64,000 bases of DNA. It comes from Micromonospora echinofusca (GTDB taxonomy: Bacteria > Actinomycetota > Actinomycetes > Mycobacteriales > Micromonosporaceae). Position 1 is the first letter of the stretch. Each line of letters starts with the position of its first letter. The notes under the pieces are model-generated. The model made no database searches, had not been told where the DNA came from, and was given only the letters and a program-made list of their open reading frames with translations. The stretch lies in contig NZ_LT607733.1 in NCBI RefSeq assembly GCF_900091445.1, positions 5,917,001 through 5,981,000 of the forward strand. Direction: 5' to 3'. Position numbers and translations under genes: made by a program. Positions 41,645-49,807 of this stretch are shown here, one piece after another.

Positions 41645-44485
41645 TCAGTCGGGGCTGGTGGTGGCCTTCCGGGGGGCCGCCTTCTTGGCTGGGGCCTTCT
41701 TCGCCGTGGTGGCCTTGGCCGTCGTGGTCTTCTTCGCGGCCGTCGACTTGGTCGCCGCGGCCGTCTTCTTCGCCGCCGTGGCCTTCTTGGCCGGCGCCTT
41801 CTTCGCGGGTGCCTTCTTCGCGGCGGTCTTCTTCGGCGCCGGCCCCTTCGCCCGCTTCTCGGCGAGCATCTCGGAGGCCTCCTCGATGCTCAGCGCCTCC
41901 GGGGTCTGGCCGCGCCGCAGCGACGCGTTGGTCTCGCCGTCGGTCACGTACGGGCCGAAGCGGCCGTCCTTGATGACCAGCGGCTTCTCCGTCAGCGGGT
42001 CGACGCCCATCTCCCGCAGGGGCGGCGCGGCGGCCCGACGCTGGCGGGCCTTCGGGGCGGCCAGCAGGGCCAGCGCCTCGTCCAGCGTGACGGTGAACAT
42101 CTTCTCTTCGGAGTCCAGCGAGCGGAACTCGTCGCCGCGCTTGACGTACGGGCCGTAGCGGCCGTTGTTGGCGAGCACCTCGGCGCCGTCCGGGGCCAAA
42201 CCGACCACCCGGGGCAGGCTGAGCAGCTTCAGCGCCTCGTCGAAGGTCAGCGAGTCCGGCGACTGCGAACGCAGCAGCGACGACTTGCGCTCGCCGCTGG
42301 CCACGTAGGGGCCGAAGCGGCCCGACTTGAGCAGGATCGGCTCGCCGGTGGCCGGGTCGTCGCCGAGCTTGCGCTCGCCCCCGCCGCCGAGGAACAGCTC
42401 GTGCACCTTCTCGGGGGTCAGCTCGTCGGGCGCCAGCCCCTCGGGGATCGGCGCCCGGTCGCCCTGGCCGCCGCCCTCCTCGCCCTCGGCGGCCGGCGCC
42501 TGCTGCTCGCCCGGCACCGCCCGCTGGAGGTACGGCCCGTAGCGGCCCACCCGCACGACGACCTCGCGGCCCTCGTCGTCGGTGAAGAGCGGGATCGAGT
42601 TGACGCTGCGCGCGTCGATCTCGTTGAGGTTCTCGGTGACCAGCTTCTTCAGCCCGCCCGAGCGGGCGATGTCCTGGTCGCCGGCACCGTTGGCGCTGCC
42701 GAAGTAGAACGCGGTGAGGAAGTCGACGGCAGCGTGGTCACCACCGGCGATCTCGTCCAGCTCGTTCTCCATGCTGGCGGTGAAGTCGTAGTCGATCAGG
42801 CGCGGGTAGTGCCGCTCCAGCAGGCCGATCACCGCGAACGCCAGGAAGGTCGGGATCATCGCCTGGCCGCGCTTGGTCACGTAGCCGCGGTCCTGGATGG
42901 TCTGCATGATCGACGCGTACGTCGACGGGCGGCCGATGCCCAGCTCCTCCAGTGCCTTGACCAGCGACGCCTCCGTGTAGCGCGACGGCGGCTGGGTGTG
43001 GTGGCCCTGCGCGGCCAGCTCGTCGGCGGTGAGCGGCTGGTCCTTGACCAGGTTGGGCAGGCGGCGCTCGGCGTCCTCGGCCTCGGCGTTCTCGTCGTCG
43101 CTGGACTCGACGTACGCCCGCAGGAAGCCCGGGTCGGTGATGGTCTTGCCGGTCGCGCCGAAGTCGGCCTCCTCCTGGGCGGAGGAGACGGCGCGGATGC
43201 GCACCGAGACGCTGGAGCCGACGGCGTCGGTCATCTGCGAGGCGATGGTGCGCCGCCAGATCAGCTCGTAGAGCTTGAACTCCTCGGCCGACAGCTCCTT
43301 GGCCACGTCGCCCGGGGTGCGGAAGTTGTCCCCCGCCGGGCGGATCGCCTCGTGCGCCTCCTGCGCGTTCTTCACCTTGCCGGTGTAGCGGCGCGGCTCC
43401 GGCGGCACGCTGCGCTCGCCGTACAGCTCGACGATCTGCCGGCGGGCCGCCGCGATGGCGGTCTCCGACAGGTTCACCGAGTCGGTACGCATGTAGGTGA
43501 TGTAGCCGTTCTCGTAGAGGCGCTGCGCGGTGCGCATCGTCTGCTGCGACGAGAACCGCAGCTTGCGGGCCGCCTCCTGCTGGAGGGTGGAGGTGATGAA
43601 CGGCGCGTACGGGCGGCGGCGGTAGGGCTTCTCTTCGACCCGGGTGACGGTGAACGGCCGGCCCTCCAGGCGGGCCGCGAGCCCCCGGGCGCCGCCGGAG
43701 TCGAGGTGCACGACGCCGGCGCCGGCCTTCACCCGGCCGGTGGTCGGCTCGAAGTCCTTGCCGGTGGCGATCCGGTCACCGTTCAGCGCGACCAGGGTGG
43801 CGTTGAAGGTGCGCGGCCCCTCACCGGCGTTCGCGACGGCCAGCGTGGCCAGGATGTCCCAGTATTCCGCCGTGCGGAAGGCCATCCGCTGCCGCTCGCG
43901 CTCCACCACGATCCGGGTCGCCACGGACTGCACCCGGCCCGCCGAGAGCTTCGGCATGACCTTCTTCCACAGCACGGGTGAGACCTCGTAGCCGTAGAGG
44001 CGGTCGAGGATGCGCCGGGCCTCCTGGGCGTCGACCAGGTCCCGGTCGATCTCGCGGGGGTTGGCCACCGCGGCCTGGATGGCCGGCTTGGTGATCTCGT
44101 GGAAGACCATCCGCTTGACCGGCACCTTGGGCTTGAGGGTCTCCACCAGGTGCCAGGCGATCGCCTCGCCCTCGCGGTCCTCATCCGTCGCCAGGAAGAT
44201 CTCGTCGACCTCCTTGGCGAGCTTCACCAGCTTGCTGATCTGCTGCCTGCGGTCGGCGGAGACCACGTAGAGGGCGTGGAAACCGTTGTCGACGTCCACC
44301 CCGAGACGGGCCCAGGGCTCGCCCTTGTACTTCGCCGGCACGTCGGCGGCGTTGCGCGGGAGGTCCCGGACGTGGCCGAAGCTGGCCTCCACGACGTACC
44401 CCGGGCCGAGATAGCCCGAGATCGTCTTGGCCTTCGCCGGTGACTCGACGATGACCAGACGGGTGGTTCCAGCTTTGCTCGGCAC
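41645..44485 (-). CDS. topA: DNA topoisomerase I
   Basis: 946 residues from GTG 44485, preceded by GGGGAG five bases away; the open frame extends upstream but without family similarity. The Toprim domain starts LVIVESPAKAKTISGYLGPGY and contains DEDREGEAIAWHL. The active-site tyrosine is in GYITYMRTDS. The C-terminal half consists of repeated Topo_C modules of the FGPYV type, instead of zinc fingers, as in other actinobacteria. The last 90 residues are an Ala/Lys tail (KKTAAKK-type repeats) that aids DNA binding and processivity in mycobacterial TopA. It relaxes negative supercoils. The location near holB/tmk and the helicase is syntenic with other actinobacteria. Confidence 0.97.
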   Translation of the reverse strand: MPSKAGTTRLVIVESPAKAKTISGYLGPGYVVEASFGHVRDLPRNAADVPAKYKGEPWARLGVDVDNGFHALYVVSADRRQQISKLVKLAKEVDEIFLATDEDREGEAIAWHLVETLKPKVPVKRMVFHEITKPAIQAAVANPREIDRDLVDAQEARRILDRLYGYEVSPVLWKKVMPKLSAGRVQSVATRIVVERERQRMAFRTAEYWDILATLAVANAGEGPRTFNATLVALNGDRIATGKDFEPTTGRVKAGAGVVHLDSGGARGLAARLEGRPFTVTRVEEKPYRRRPYAPFITSTLQQEAARKLRFSSQQTMRTAQRLYENGYITYMRTDSVNLSETAIAAARRQIVELYGERSVPPEPRRYTGKVKNAQEAHEAIRPAGDNFRTPGDVAKELSAEEFKLYELIWRRTIASQMTDAVGSSVSVRIRAVSSAQEEADFGATGKTITDPGFLRAYVESSDDENAEAEDAERRLPNLVKDQPLTADELAAQGHHTQPPSRYTEASLVKALEELGIGRPSTYASIMQTIQDRGYVTKRGQAMIPTFLAFAVIGLLERHYPRLIDYDFTASMENELDEIAGGDHAAVDFLTAFYFGSANGAGDQDIARSGGLKKLVTENLNEIDARSVNSIPLFTDDEGREVVVRVGRYGPYLQRAVPGEQQAPAAEGEEGGGQGDRAPIPEGLAPDELTPEKVHELFLGGGGERKLGDDPATGEPILLKSGRFGPYVASGERKSSLLRSQSPDSLTFDEALKLLSLPRVVGLAPDGAEVLANNGRYGPYVKRGDEFRSLDSEEKMFTVTLDEALALLAAPKARQRRAAAPPLREMGVDPLTEKPLVIKDGRFGPYVTDGETNASLRRGQTPEALSIEEASEMLAEKRAKGPAPKKTAAKKAPAKKAPAKKATAAKKTAAATKSTAAKKTTTAKATTAKKAPAKKAAPRKATTSPD

Positions 44486-44828
44486 GTCTCTCCCCGACCT
44501 CACTCCTGCTCGTAGCCACCGGCGCCCGGTTCGGGCCGCATTCGGCCCGCCGACCCCCGGCGGTCCGGATGTCCAACGTAACGCGCCGCCCGCGTTTCGG
44601 GTTTCGCGGGCGGCAAACCGTCCCGTGGGGCGGCCTCTTCGATCCACCGGCGGCTGGGCGTGCCGGACGGCGCCACCGTACACCGTGCGTGTGCCGTCGG
44701 GCGGGACACTGTGACGATGGCGGACCCTCGGCCGAGGCGTCACCCGGCCGTTTTCTGCGAAATTGCGCACTTGCTGTCCCGCATCGGACAGGCGCGACCG
44801 GCTCGACAGGGCGGGCGCCGCCGGGCGG
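44486..44828. other. Intergenic region upstream of topA
   Basis: About 340 bp between topA and the hypothetical gene ending at 44829. It contains no convincing ORF. An AT-richer patch (44753-44775) is the likeliest promoter area for topA, but I cannot define -35/-10 boxes with confidence. Confidence 0.4.
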
Positions 44829-45539
44829 TCAGGAGCGGGCCGGCCACTCCGTCGCGGGGGCGGTGGGCGGCGGGTCGCCGACCAGCTCGGCCAGGCGGGC
44901 GAGCCGCCGGCGGCCGGTGATCCGGTACGCCGGCCCGCCCTCGCCGGGCCCGAGCAGCGCCCCGGAGAGGCCGACCGCGTCGAGCGCCCCGCCGACCGGC
45001 CCCCAGCACTCCTCGTCGTCGGCGCCGAGCCCGAGCAGGAAGCCGGACGGCTCGGCGGCCCCGGCCGCGGCGAGCCAGATCCGCAGCCGCCGCCCGTTGA
45101 GGTGGAGGCCGGCGGGCGGTCGCTTGCCGGTGCCGCGCAGCCAGGCCACCGCGAGCGGCTTGAGGGTGCGCGCGTACGAGGTGCGCACCGCGTGCCGGCC
45201 GTCGGCGGTCGCCTCCCAGGTGGCCGCCACCCCGCGCAGCGCCAGCTCGGCGATGAGCACGTGCACCCGCCAGGCGGCGTCGACCACGACCGAGAGCCGG
45301 GCCGTGCCGCCCATCCGGACCACCTCGCCCGGGCCGGCCAGCAGCCCGGCGAGGTCGGCGAGGGACGGGTCCGCCGCCTCCGCGCCGAAGAAGGTCAGCT
45401 GCCGGGCGGAGCCGTCGGCGTCGGCCGGCGGGGGTGCGGCGGTACGGCGGGCGGCCGGCGCGACCCGCTCCGCGGGGGCCGGGAAGAGCACGGGCAGCGC
45501 CTCGCCGCCCGCCGGGTCACCGGTCCCGCTCAGCGACAC
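44829..45539 (-). CDS. Hypothetical protein
   Basis: 236 residues from GTG 45539, overlapping the 3' end of the lipoprotein gene by 10 bp, so the two are probably co-transcribed. The first 45 residues are Pro/Ala-rich. The core has alternating beta-strand and helix patterns (MGGTARLSVVVDAAWRVHVLIAELALRGV; VRTSYARTLKPLAVAWLRG), with no catalytic motif, signal peptide or membrane segment that I recognise. Coding composition is strong. Function unknown. Confidence 0.72.
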   Translation of the reverse strand: MSLSGTGDPAGGEALPVLFPAPAERVAPAARRTAAPPPADADGSARQLTFFGAEAADPSLADLAGLLAGPGEVVRMGGTARLSVVVDAAWRVHVLIAELALRGVAATWEATADGRHAVRTSYARTLKPLAVAWLRGTGKRPPAGLHLNGRRLRIWLAAAGAAEPSGFLLGLGADDEECWGPVGGALDAVGLSGALLGPGEGGPAYRITGRRRLARLAELVGDPPPTAPATEWPARS

Positions 45540-46072
45540 TCCGGCACCTCGTCGAAGGCGCGTTTCAACTCCTCGGAGTTGAGCCGGCTGGTGTCGAGCG
45601 CGCTGGCGTCGTACTCCTTGTTCAGGGTGTCCACGGCGGCGCGGACGCCGTCGTAGAAGACGGTGGGCTGGCCGGTGCCGAGCCCGTCGATGGTGTCGCG
45701 GGCCCTGCCGTACGCGTCACGCATCTTGGCCAGCGACGTGCGGAAGCCGGCGGAGACCTCCTCGCCCTGCTCGGCCTCCGGGACGCCGGCCTCCTCGACC
45801 TTGCGTCGGGCGGTCTCGCTGGCCTGCTCGGCGCCCCCGAAGAGCCGCACCAGGTTCTCCTTCGCCTGCGCCGGGGTGGTCTGGGCGGTCATCTGCTGGT
45901 CGGTGCTGCTGGTCAACTTGCTGATCTCGGCCCGCCACGGGGTGAGCGCGGAGCAGACCGACGCCGCCCACGCCCGCGGGCTGGGGCCGCCGCCGCAGCC
46001 GGCGAGCACGAGTACGAGCGTGGCCAGGACCACCGTGAGCTTTCCGGCGGCTGCCGCCCGGCACGTGCGCAT
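45530..46072 (-). CDS. Putative secreted lipoprotein
   Basis: 180 residues from ATG 46072. The N-terminus is a lipoprotein signal: Arg/Lys-containing n-region, hydrophobic stretch LTVVLATLVLVLAGCGGG, lipobox LAGC with the lipidated cysteine near residue 26. An in-frame GTG at 46108 would only lengthen the n-region. The mature part is helical and charged (ISKLTSSTDQQMTAQTTPAQAKENLVRLF onward), with no recognised domain. It would be anchored on the outer face of the membrane. Function unknown. Confidence 0.8.
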   Translation of the reverse strand: MRTCRAAAAGKLTVVLATLVLVLAGCGGGPSPRAWAASVCSALTPWRAEISKLTSSTDQQMTAQTTPAQAKENLVRLFGGAEQASETARRKVEEAGVPEAEQGEEVSAGFRTSLAKMRDAYGRARDTIDGLGTGQPTVFYDGVRAAVDTLNKEYDASALDTSRLNSEELKRAFDEVPECR

Positions 46073-46184
46073 GCGTTGCAGCGTACGGCCTCTGTCGAGT
46101 CGCGGCACCGGACAGGTTTGCCGGGCGGACGGGCGGTCCCCGGCCGGCCACGCGGGCCGACCGGGGACCGGGACACCGGACGGA

Positions 46185-48539
46185 TCAGGCGTTGACCGTT
46201 TCCGGCCGCTGGCCGGGGCTGCCCGCGCCCGAGCCCGAGTCGGAGTCGGACATCGCCACGCCCTTGCGCTTGCTGAACACCACCGCCGCGACGATGATCA
46301 GCGTCGCCACCACGGCGATCCCCACCCGCAGGGCGGTGTTCCGCTCGTCGCCCACGCTCCAGGCCACCACGGCCGGCGCGATCAGCAGCGAGACCAGGTT
46401 CATCACCTTGATCAGCGGGTTGATCGCCGGACCGGCGGTGTCCTTGAACGGGTCGCCGACGGTGTCGCCGATGACCGTGGCGGCGTGCGACTCGGAGCCC
46501 TTGCCGCCGTACGCGCCGTCCTCGACGAGCTTCTTGGCGTTGTCCCAGGCGCCGCCGGAGTTGGACAGGAAGACCGCCATCAGCGTGCCGGCGCCGATCG
46601 CACCGGCCAGGTACGCCGCCAGCGCGCCCGGCCCGAGGCCGAAGCCCACCGCGATCGGCGCGAGGATGGCGAGCAGCCCGGGGGTGATCAGCTCGCGCTG
46701 CGCGTCCCGGGTGCAGATGTCGACGACCTTGCCGTACTCGGGGCGTTGGGTGCCGTCCATGATGCCGGGCAGTTCGCGGAACTGGCGGCGTACCTCCATC
46801 ACGACCGCGCCGGCCGAGCGGGAGACCGCGTTGATGGCCAGGCCGGAGAAGAGGAACACCACCGCGGCGCCGATGATCAGGCCGACCAGGTTGCGCGGGT
46901 TCGCCACGTTCAGCGAGTTGAGGATCTCGGCGCCGACGTCGCCCACCCCCGCGTCGGAGTACGCGCTGCGCAGCGTGTCGGTGTACGAGCCGAACAGCGC
47001 CGTCGCGGCGAGCACCGCCGTGGCGATCGCGATGCCCTTGGTGATCGCCTTGGTGGTGTTGCCGACCGCGTCCAGCTCGGTGAGTGTCCGGGCGCCGTGC
47101 TCGTCGATGTCGCCGGACATCTCCGCCACGCCCTGGGCGTTGTCGGAGATCGGGCCGAAGGTGTCCATCGCGACGATCACGCCGACCGTGGTCAGCAGGC
47201 CGGTGCCGGCCAGCGCCACGGCGAACAGCGAGAGCGTGATGGAGCTGCCGCCGAGCAGGAACGCGCCGAACACGCCGGCGCCGATCAGCAGCGCCGAGTA
47301 GACCGCCGACTCCAGGCCGACGCTGATGCCGGCGAGGATGACGGTGGCGGCGCCGGTCTGCGAGCTCTTGCCGATGTCCTGCACCGGGCGCCGGTTGGTC
47401 TCGGTGAAGTAGCCGGTCAGCGCCTGGATCGCCGCCGCCAGCACGATGCCGATGACGACCGCGCCGATGGCGACCACCCGCGGGTTCTCGCTGACGTCGG
47501 TCAGCCCGCCCTCCAGCTCGGCGAAGGTGGCCGGCAGGTACGCCCACGTGGCGATCGCCACGAGCACCGCGGAGAGCACCGCCGAGATGTAGAAGGCCCG
47601 GTTGATCGCGGTCAGGCCGTTGCGGTCGGAGGCGCGCAGCCGGGTGATGAAGACGCCGACGATCGCGATGAGCACGCCGATGGTGGAGACGATCAGCGGG
47701 AAGACCAGGCCCTGCTCGCCGAACGCGGCGCGGCCGAGGATCAGCGCGGCGACCAGGGTGACCGCGTACGACTCGAAGAGGTCGGCGGCCATGCCGGCGC
47801 AGTCACCCACGTTGTCGCCCACGTTGTCGGCGATGGTCGCGGCGTTGCGCGGGTCGTCCTCGGGGATGCCCTGCTCGACCTTGCCGACCAGGTCGGCGCC
47901 GACGTCGGCGGCCTTGGTGAAGATGCCGCCGCCGACCCGCATGAACATGGCGAGCAGCGCGGCGCCGAAGCCGAAGCCCTCCAGCACGGTCGGCGCGTCG
48001 CTGCGGTAGAACAGCACGACCAGCGCGGCGCCGAAGAGGCCGAGGCCGACGGTGAGGAAGCCGACCACGCCACCCGTACGGAAGGCGATCTTCATCGCGG
48101 CTTCCCGGCCGCCCTCGCGCTCCCGGGCGGCGGCGGCCACCCGCAGGTTGGCCCGGGTGGCCAGCCACATGCCCGCGCCGCCGATGAACGCGCTGAACAG
48201 CGCGCCCACGACGAAGAAGACGGACCGGCCGATCTTCACCGCCGTCTCGCTGCCGTCGGTGTCGTGCACCGGCAGCAGGAAGAGCAGCACCACGGCGACG
48301 ACCACGAAGATCGCCAGGGTCCGGAACTGCCGCAGCAGATAGGCCGAGGCGCCCTCCTGGACCGCGCCGGAGATCTCCTGCATTTTGTTGGTGCCCTTGC
48401 CGGCGGCCAGCACGGCCTTCGTCAGCGCGCCGGCGAAGGCGAGCGCCACCAGCGCGATGACCGCGGCGATGACGACGTACGTGACGTTGTTTCCGGTGAG
48501 GGAGATCCCGCCGCCCTCGGCGGCCAAGGTGTCGGACAT
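46185..48539 (-). CDS. hppA: Membrane-bound proton-translocating pyrophosphatase, K+-independent type
   Basis: 784 residues from ATG 48539, with AGGAGG seven bases upstream. Around 16 transmembrane helices are apparent. The catalytic loop DVGADLVGKVEQGIPEDDPRN and the following DNVGDNVGDCAGMAADLFESY are intact. GNTTKAITKG carries Lys and Thr at the two positions that are Ala in potassium-dependent enzymes, so this should be a K+-independent H+-pump. It couples cytoplasmic PPi hydrolysis to proton export. The C-terminal extension is Ser/Gly-rich and variable. Confidence 0.96.
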   Translation of the reverse strand: MSDTLAAEGGGISLTGNNVTYVVIAAVIALVALAFAGALTKAVLAAGKGTNKMQEISGAVQEGASAYLLRQFRTLAIFVVVAVVLLFLLPVHDTDGSETAVKIGRSVFFVVGALFSAFIGGAGMWLATRANLRVAAAAREREGGREAAMKIAFRTGGVVGFLTVGLGLFGAALVVLFYRSDAPTVLEGFGFGAALLAMFMRVGGGIFTKAADVGADLVGKVEQGIPEDDPRNAATIADNVGDNVGDCAGMAADLFESYAVTLVAALILGRAAFGEQGLVFPLIVSTIGVLIAIVGVFITRLRASDRNGLTAINRAFYISAVLSAVLVAIATWAYLPATFAELEGGLTDVSENPRVVAIGAVVIGIVLAAAIQALTGYFTETNRRPVQDIGKSSQTGAATVILAGISVGLESAVYSALLIGAGVFGAFLLGGSSITLSLFAVALAGTGLLTTVGVIVAMDTFGPISDNAQGVAEMSGDIDEHGARTLTELDAVGNTTKAITKGIAIATAVLAATALFGSYTDTLRSAYSDAGVGDVGAEILNSLNVANPRNLVGLIIGAAVVFLFSGLAINAVSRSAGAVVMEVRRQFRELPGIMDGTQRPEYGKVVDICTRDAQRELITPGLLAILAPIAVGFGLGPGALAAYLAGAIGAGTLMAVFLSNSGGAWDNAKKLVEDGAYGGKGSESHAATVIGDTVGDPFKDTAGPAINPLIKVMNLVSLLIAPAVVAWSVGDERNTALRVGIAVVATLIIVAAVVFSKRKGVAMSDSDSGSGAGSPGQRPETVNA

Positions 48540-48708
48540 CTGTGTCCTCCTGTACCGAACGCTCGCGCCGGCCGGTGGAGACGCACCGCCCGGCGCCTGG
48601 ATGCGGAGTCGCAAGCGCGCGCCACCCCACCCCGGGCGGACCAGCGATGAACAACCGTTCCCGCTGGCTGCGGGATGGATCACTTGCTGACAACCCGCGT
48701 ACTGTAGC

Positions 48709-48726
48709 CCTCCACAGTGTTGGAGG
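48709..48726. promoter_or_regulatory. Inverted repeat upstream of hppA
   Basis: CCTCCA-6-TGGAGG lies 170 bp before the hppA start. Directly downstream on the minus strand is TACAGT, a possible -10 box, with GTGACC about 18 bp further upstream. The repeat would sit between the two boxes. The 345-bp region 48540-48883 otherwise contains an AT-rich patch (48770-48795) and no convincing gene. Confidence 0.35.
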
Positions 48727-48809
48727 TCACACCGAGGGGGCACCCCGGGCCGATGATCTTCGTCGCTGTGTTATGAGGAAAAATCTGATATAGGAGTCCA
48801 TCCATGCCA

Positions 48810-48842
48810 GAGAGGCCGCGCCCCGGCGGGACACGGCCTCTC
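48810..48842 (-). terminator. Hairpin after the anti-sigma gene
   Basis: GAGAGGCCG and CGGCCTCTC form a 9-bp stem with a 15-nt loop 40 bp beyond the stop of the anti-sigma factor gene. There is no U-tract, but position and strength suit a terminator. Confidence 0.5.
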
Positions 48843-48883
48843 ACGGCGTACGACGCCCTCGACGAGGGCGGTGGAAGATCAGC

Positions 48884-49318
48884 TCAACGGCCGACGGGCC
48901 AGACCATCCGCACCTCGGTGCCGACGCCCTCCTCGACCGGGCGGACCTGGAGATCCTCGACGAAACCGGCCAGCAGGGCGAAGCCGACGCCGGTGGTCAG
49001 GTCGTCCTCGTTGAGCGACTCGTTGGCGAGCTGGTCGGCGTTCAGCGCGGCCAGGCCGAGACCCGCCTCGATCGGCGCGCGGTCGACGACGCGCACCGCG
49101 TACACCCCCGAGTCGGACATCTCCACGAGCACGGGCTCGGGCACGCCGTACTGGCGGTGCAGGGCGACCGCGCGCGTGCACGCCTCGCCGATGGCCAGCC
49201 GTACCTCGTCGAGCAGCTCCTCGCGGACCCCGGCCCGCCGGGCGACCGCCACCCCGACCAGGCGCGCGGTGCGCACGTGCACCGGGGCCGGCGAGAAGGA
49301 GAGCTTGACGGTGGCCAT
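48884..49318 (-). CDS. RsbW-like anti-sigma factor / HATPase-fold regulatory kinase
   Basis: 144 residues from ATG 49318, overlapping the STAS gene stop by one base (TGATG). The GHKL/HATPase fold is visible: an N-box region DEVRLAIGEACTRAV at 37-51, a metal/ATP segment VRVVDRAP, and a glycine box LTTGVGFALL. In the N-box the canonical Asn (ExxxN) is Arg49, as in a subset of actinobacterial anti-sigma proteins, so kinase activity may be weak or absent. It presumably binds a sigma factor and is released by the neighbouring STAS antagonist. The cognate sigma factor is not in the window. Confidence 0.82.
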   Translation of the reverse strand: MATVKLSFSPAPVHVRTARLVGVAVARRAGVREELLDEVRLAIGEACTRAVALHRQYGVPEPVLVEMSDSGVYAVRVVDRAPIEAGLGLAALNADQLANESLNEDDLTTGVGFALLAGFVEDLQVRPVEEGVGTEVRMVWPVGR

Positions 49319-49674
49319 CAGACGCCGGTGCCGGCCGGGCCGGCGCCGATCGCCGCGTCGACCGTGGGATGCAGCGGGAAGACCTGGTCGAGCGCCGTGA
49401 TCCGGAAGATCTTGAGCAGCGGCTCCTTGTCGCAGACCAGCGCGAACGAGCCGCCGGCCGCGCGCAGCCGCTTGAGCGCGCCGACCAGCACGCCCAACCC
49501 GGTGGAGTCCAGGAAGTCGACCCGGCCCAGGTCGACCACGACGTGGCGGGCCCCGCCGTCGATCAGCTCGAGGAGCCGTTCCCGCAGCCGCGGCGCGGTG
49601 TAGACGTCCACCTCACCGCCGACCTCGAGCACCGTGTGCTCGCCCACGGTGCGGGTCGTCAGCGACAGCTCCAT
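49318..49674 (-). CDS. STAS-domain anti-sigma factor antagonist
   Basis: 118 residues from ATG 49674, with GGGAGG six bases upstream; a longer in-frame start at 49713 lacks similarity. It shows the complete SpoIIAA/RsbV fold: [20 protein letters not shown], then [26 protein letters not shown]. Ser57 in DSTGLG is the residue phosphorylated by the partner kinase in this family. It is first in a two-gene unit with the anti-sigma factor, a partner-switching module. Confidence 0.92.
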   Translation of the reverse strand: MELSLTTRTVGEHTVLEVGGEVDVYTAPRLRERLLELIDGGARHVVVDLGRVDFLDSTGLGVLVGALKRLRAAGGSFALVCDKEPLLKIFRITALDQVFPLHPTVDAAIGAGPAGTGV

Positions 49675-49807
49675 CGGTCCTCCCTCGCAAGAGCCGTAAA
49701 CTCTCCTGGGCATCTAACCATCCCCGCCGGAGACCGGCTCTGCTCACCGGCGGAGGCCTCCCCATACCCCGGCCCCCCGTATTCCATCTCCGAACACCAG
49801 TGCGAGA

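Noticed and set aside
48804..49400. Plus-strand ORF with a plausible ribosome site at 48804
   Set aside because: It runs through a terminator-like hairpin and antisense to the anti-sigma and STAS genes, and its translation is low-complexity.
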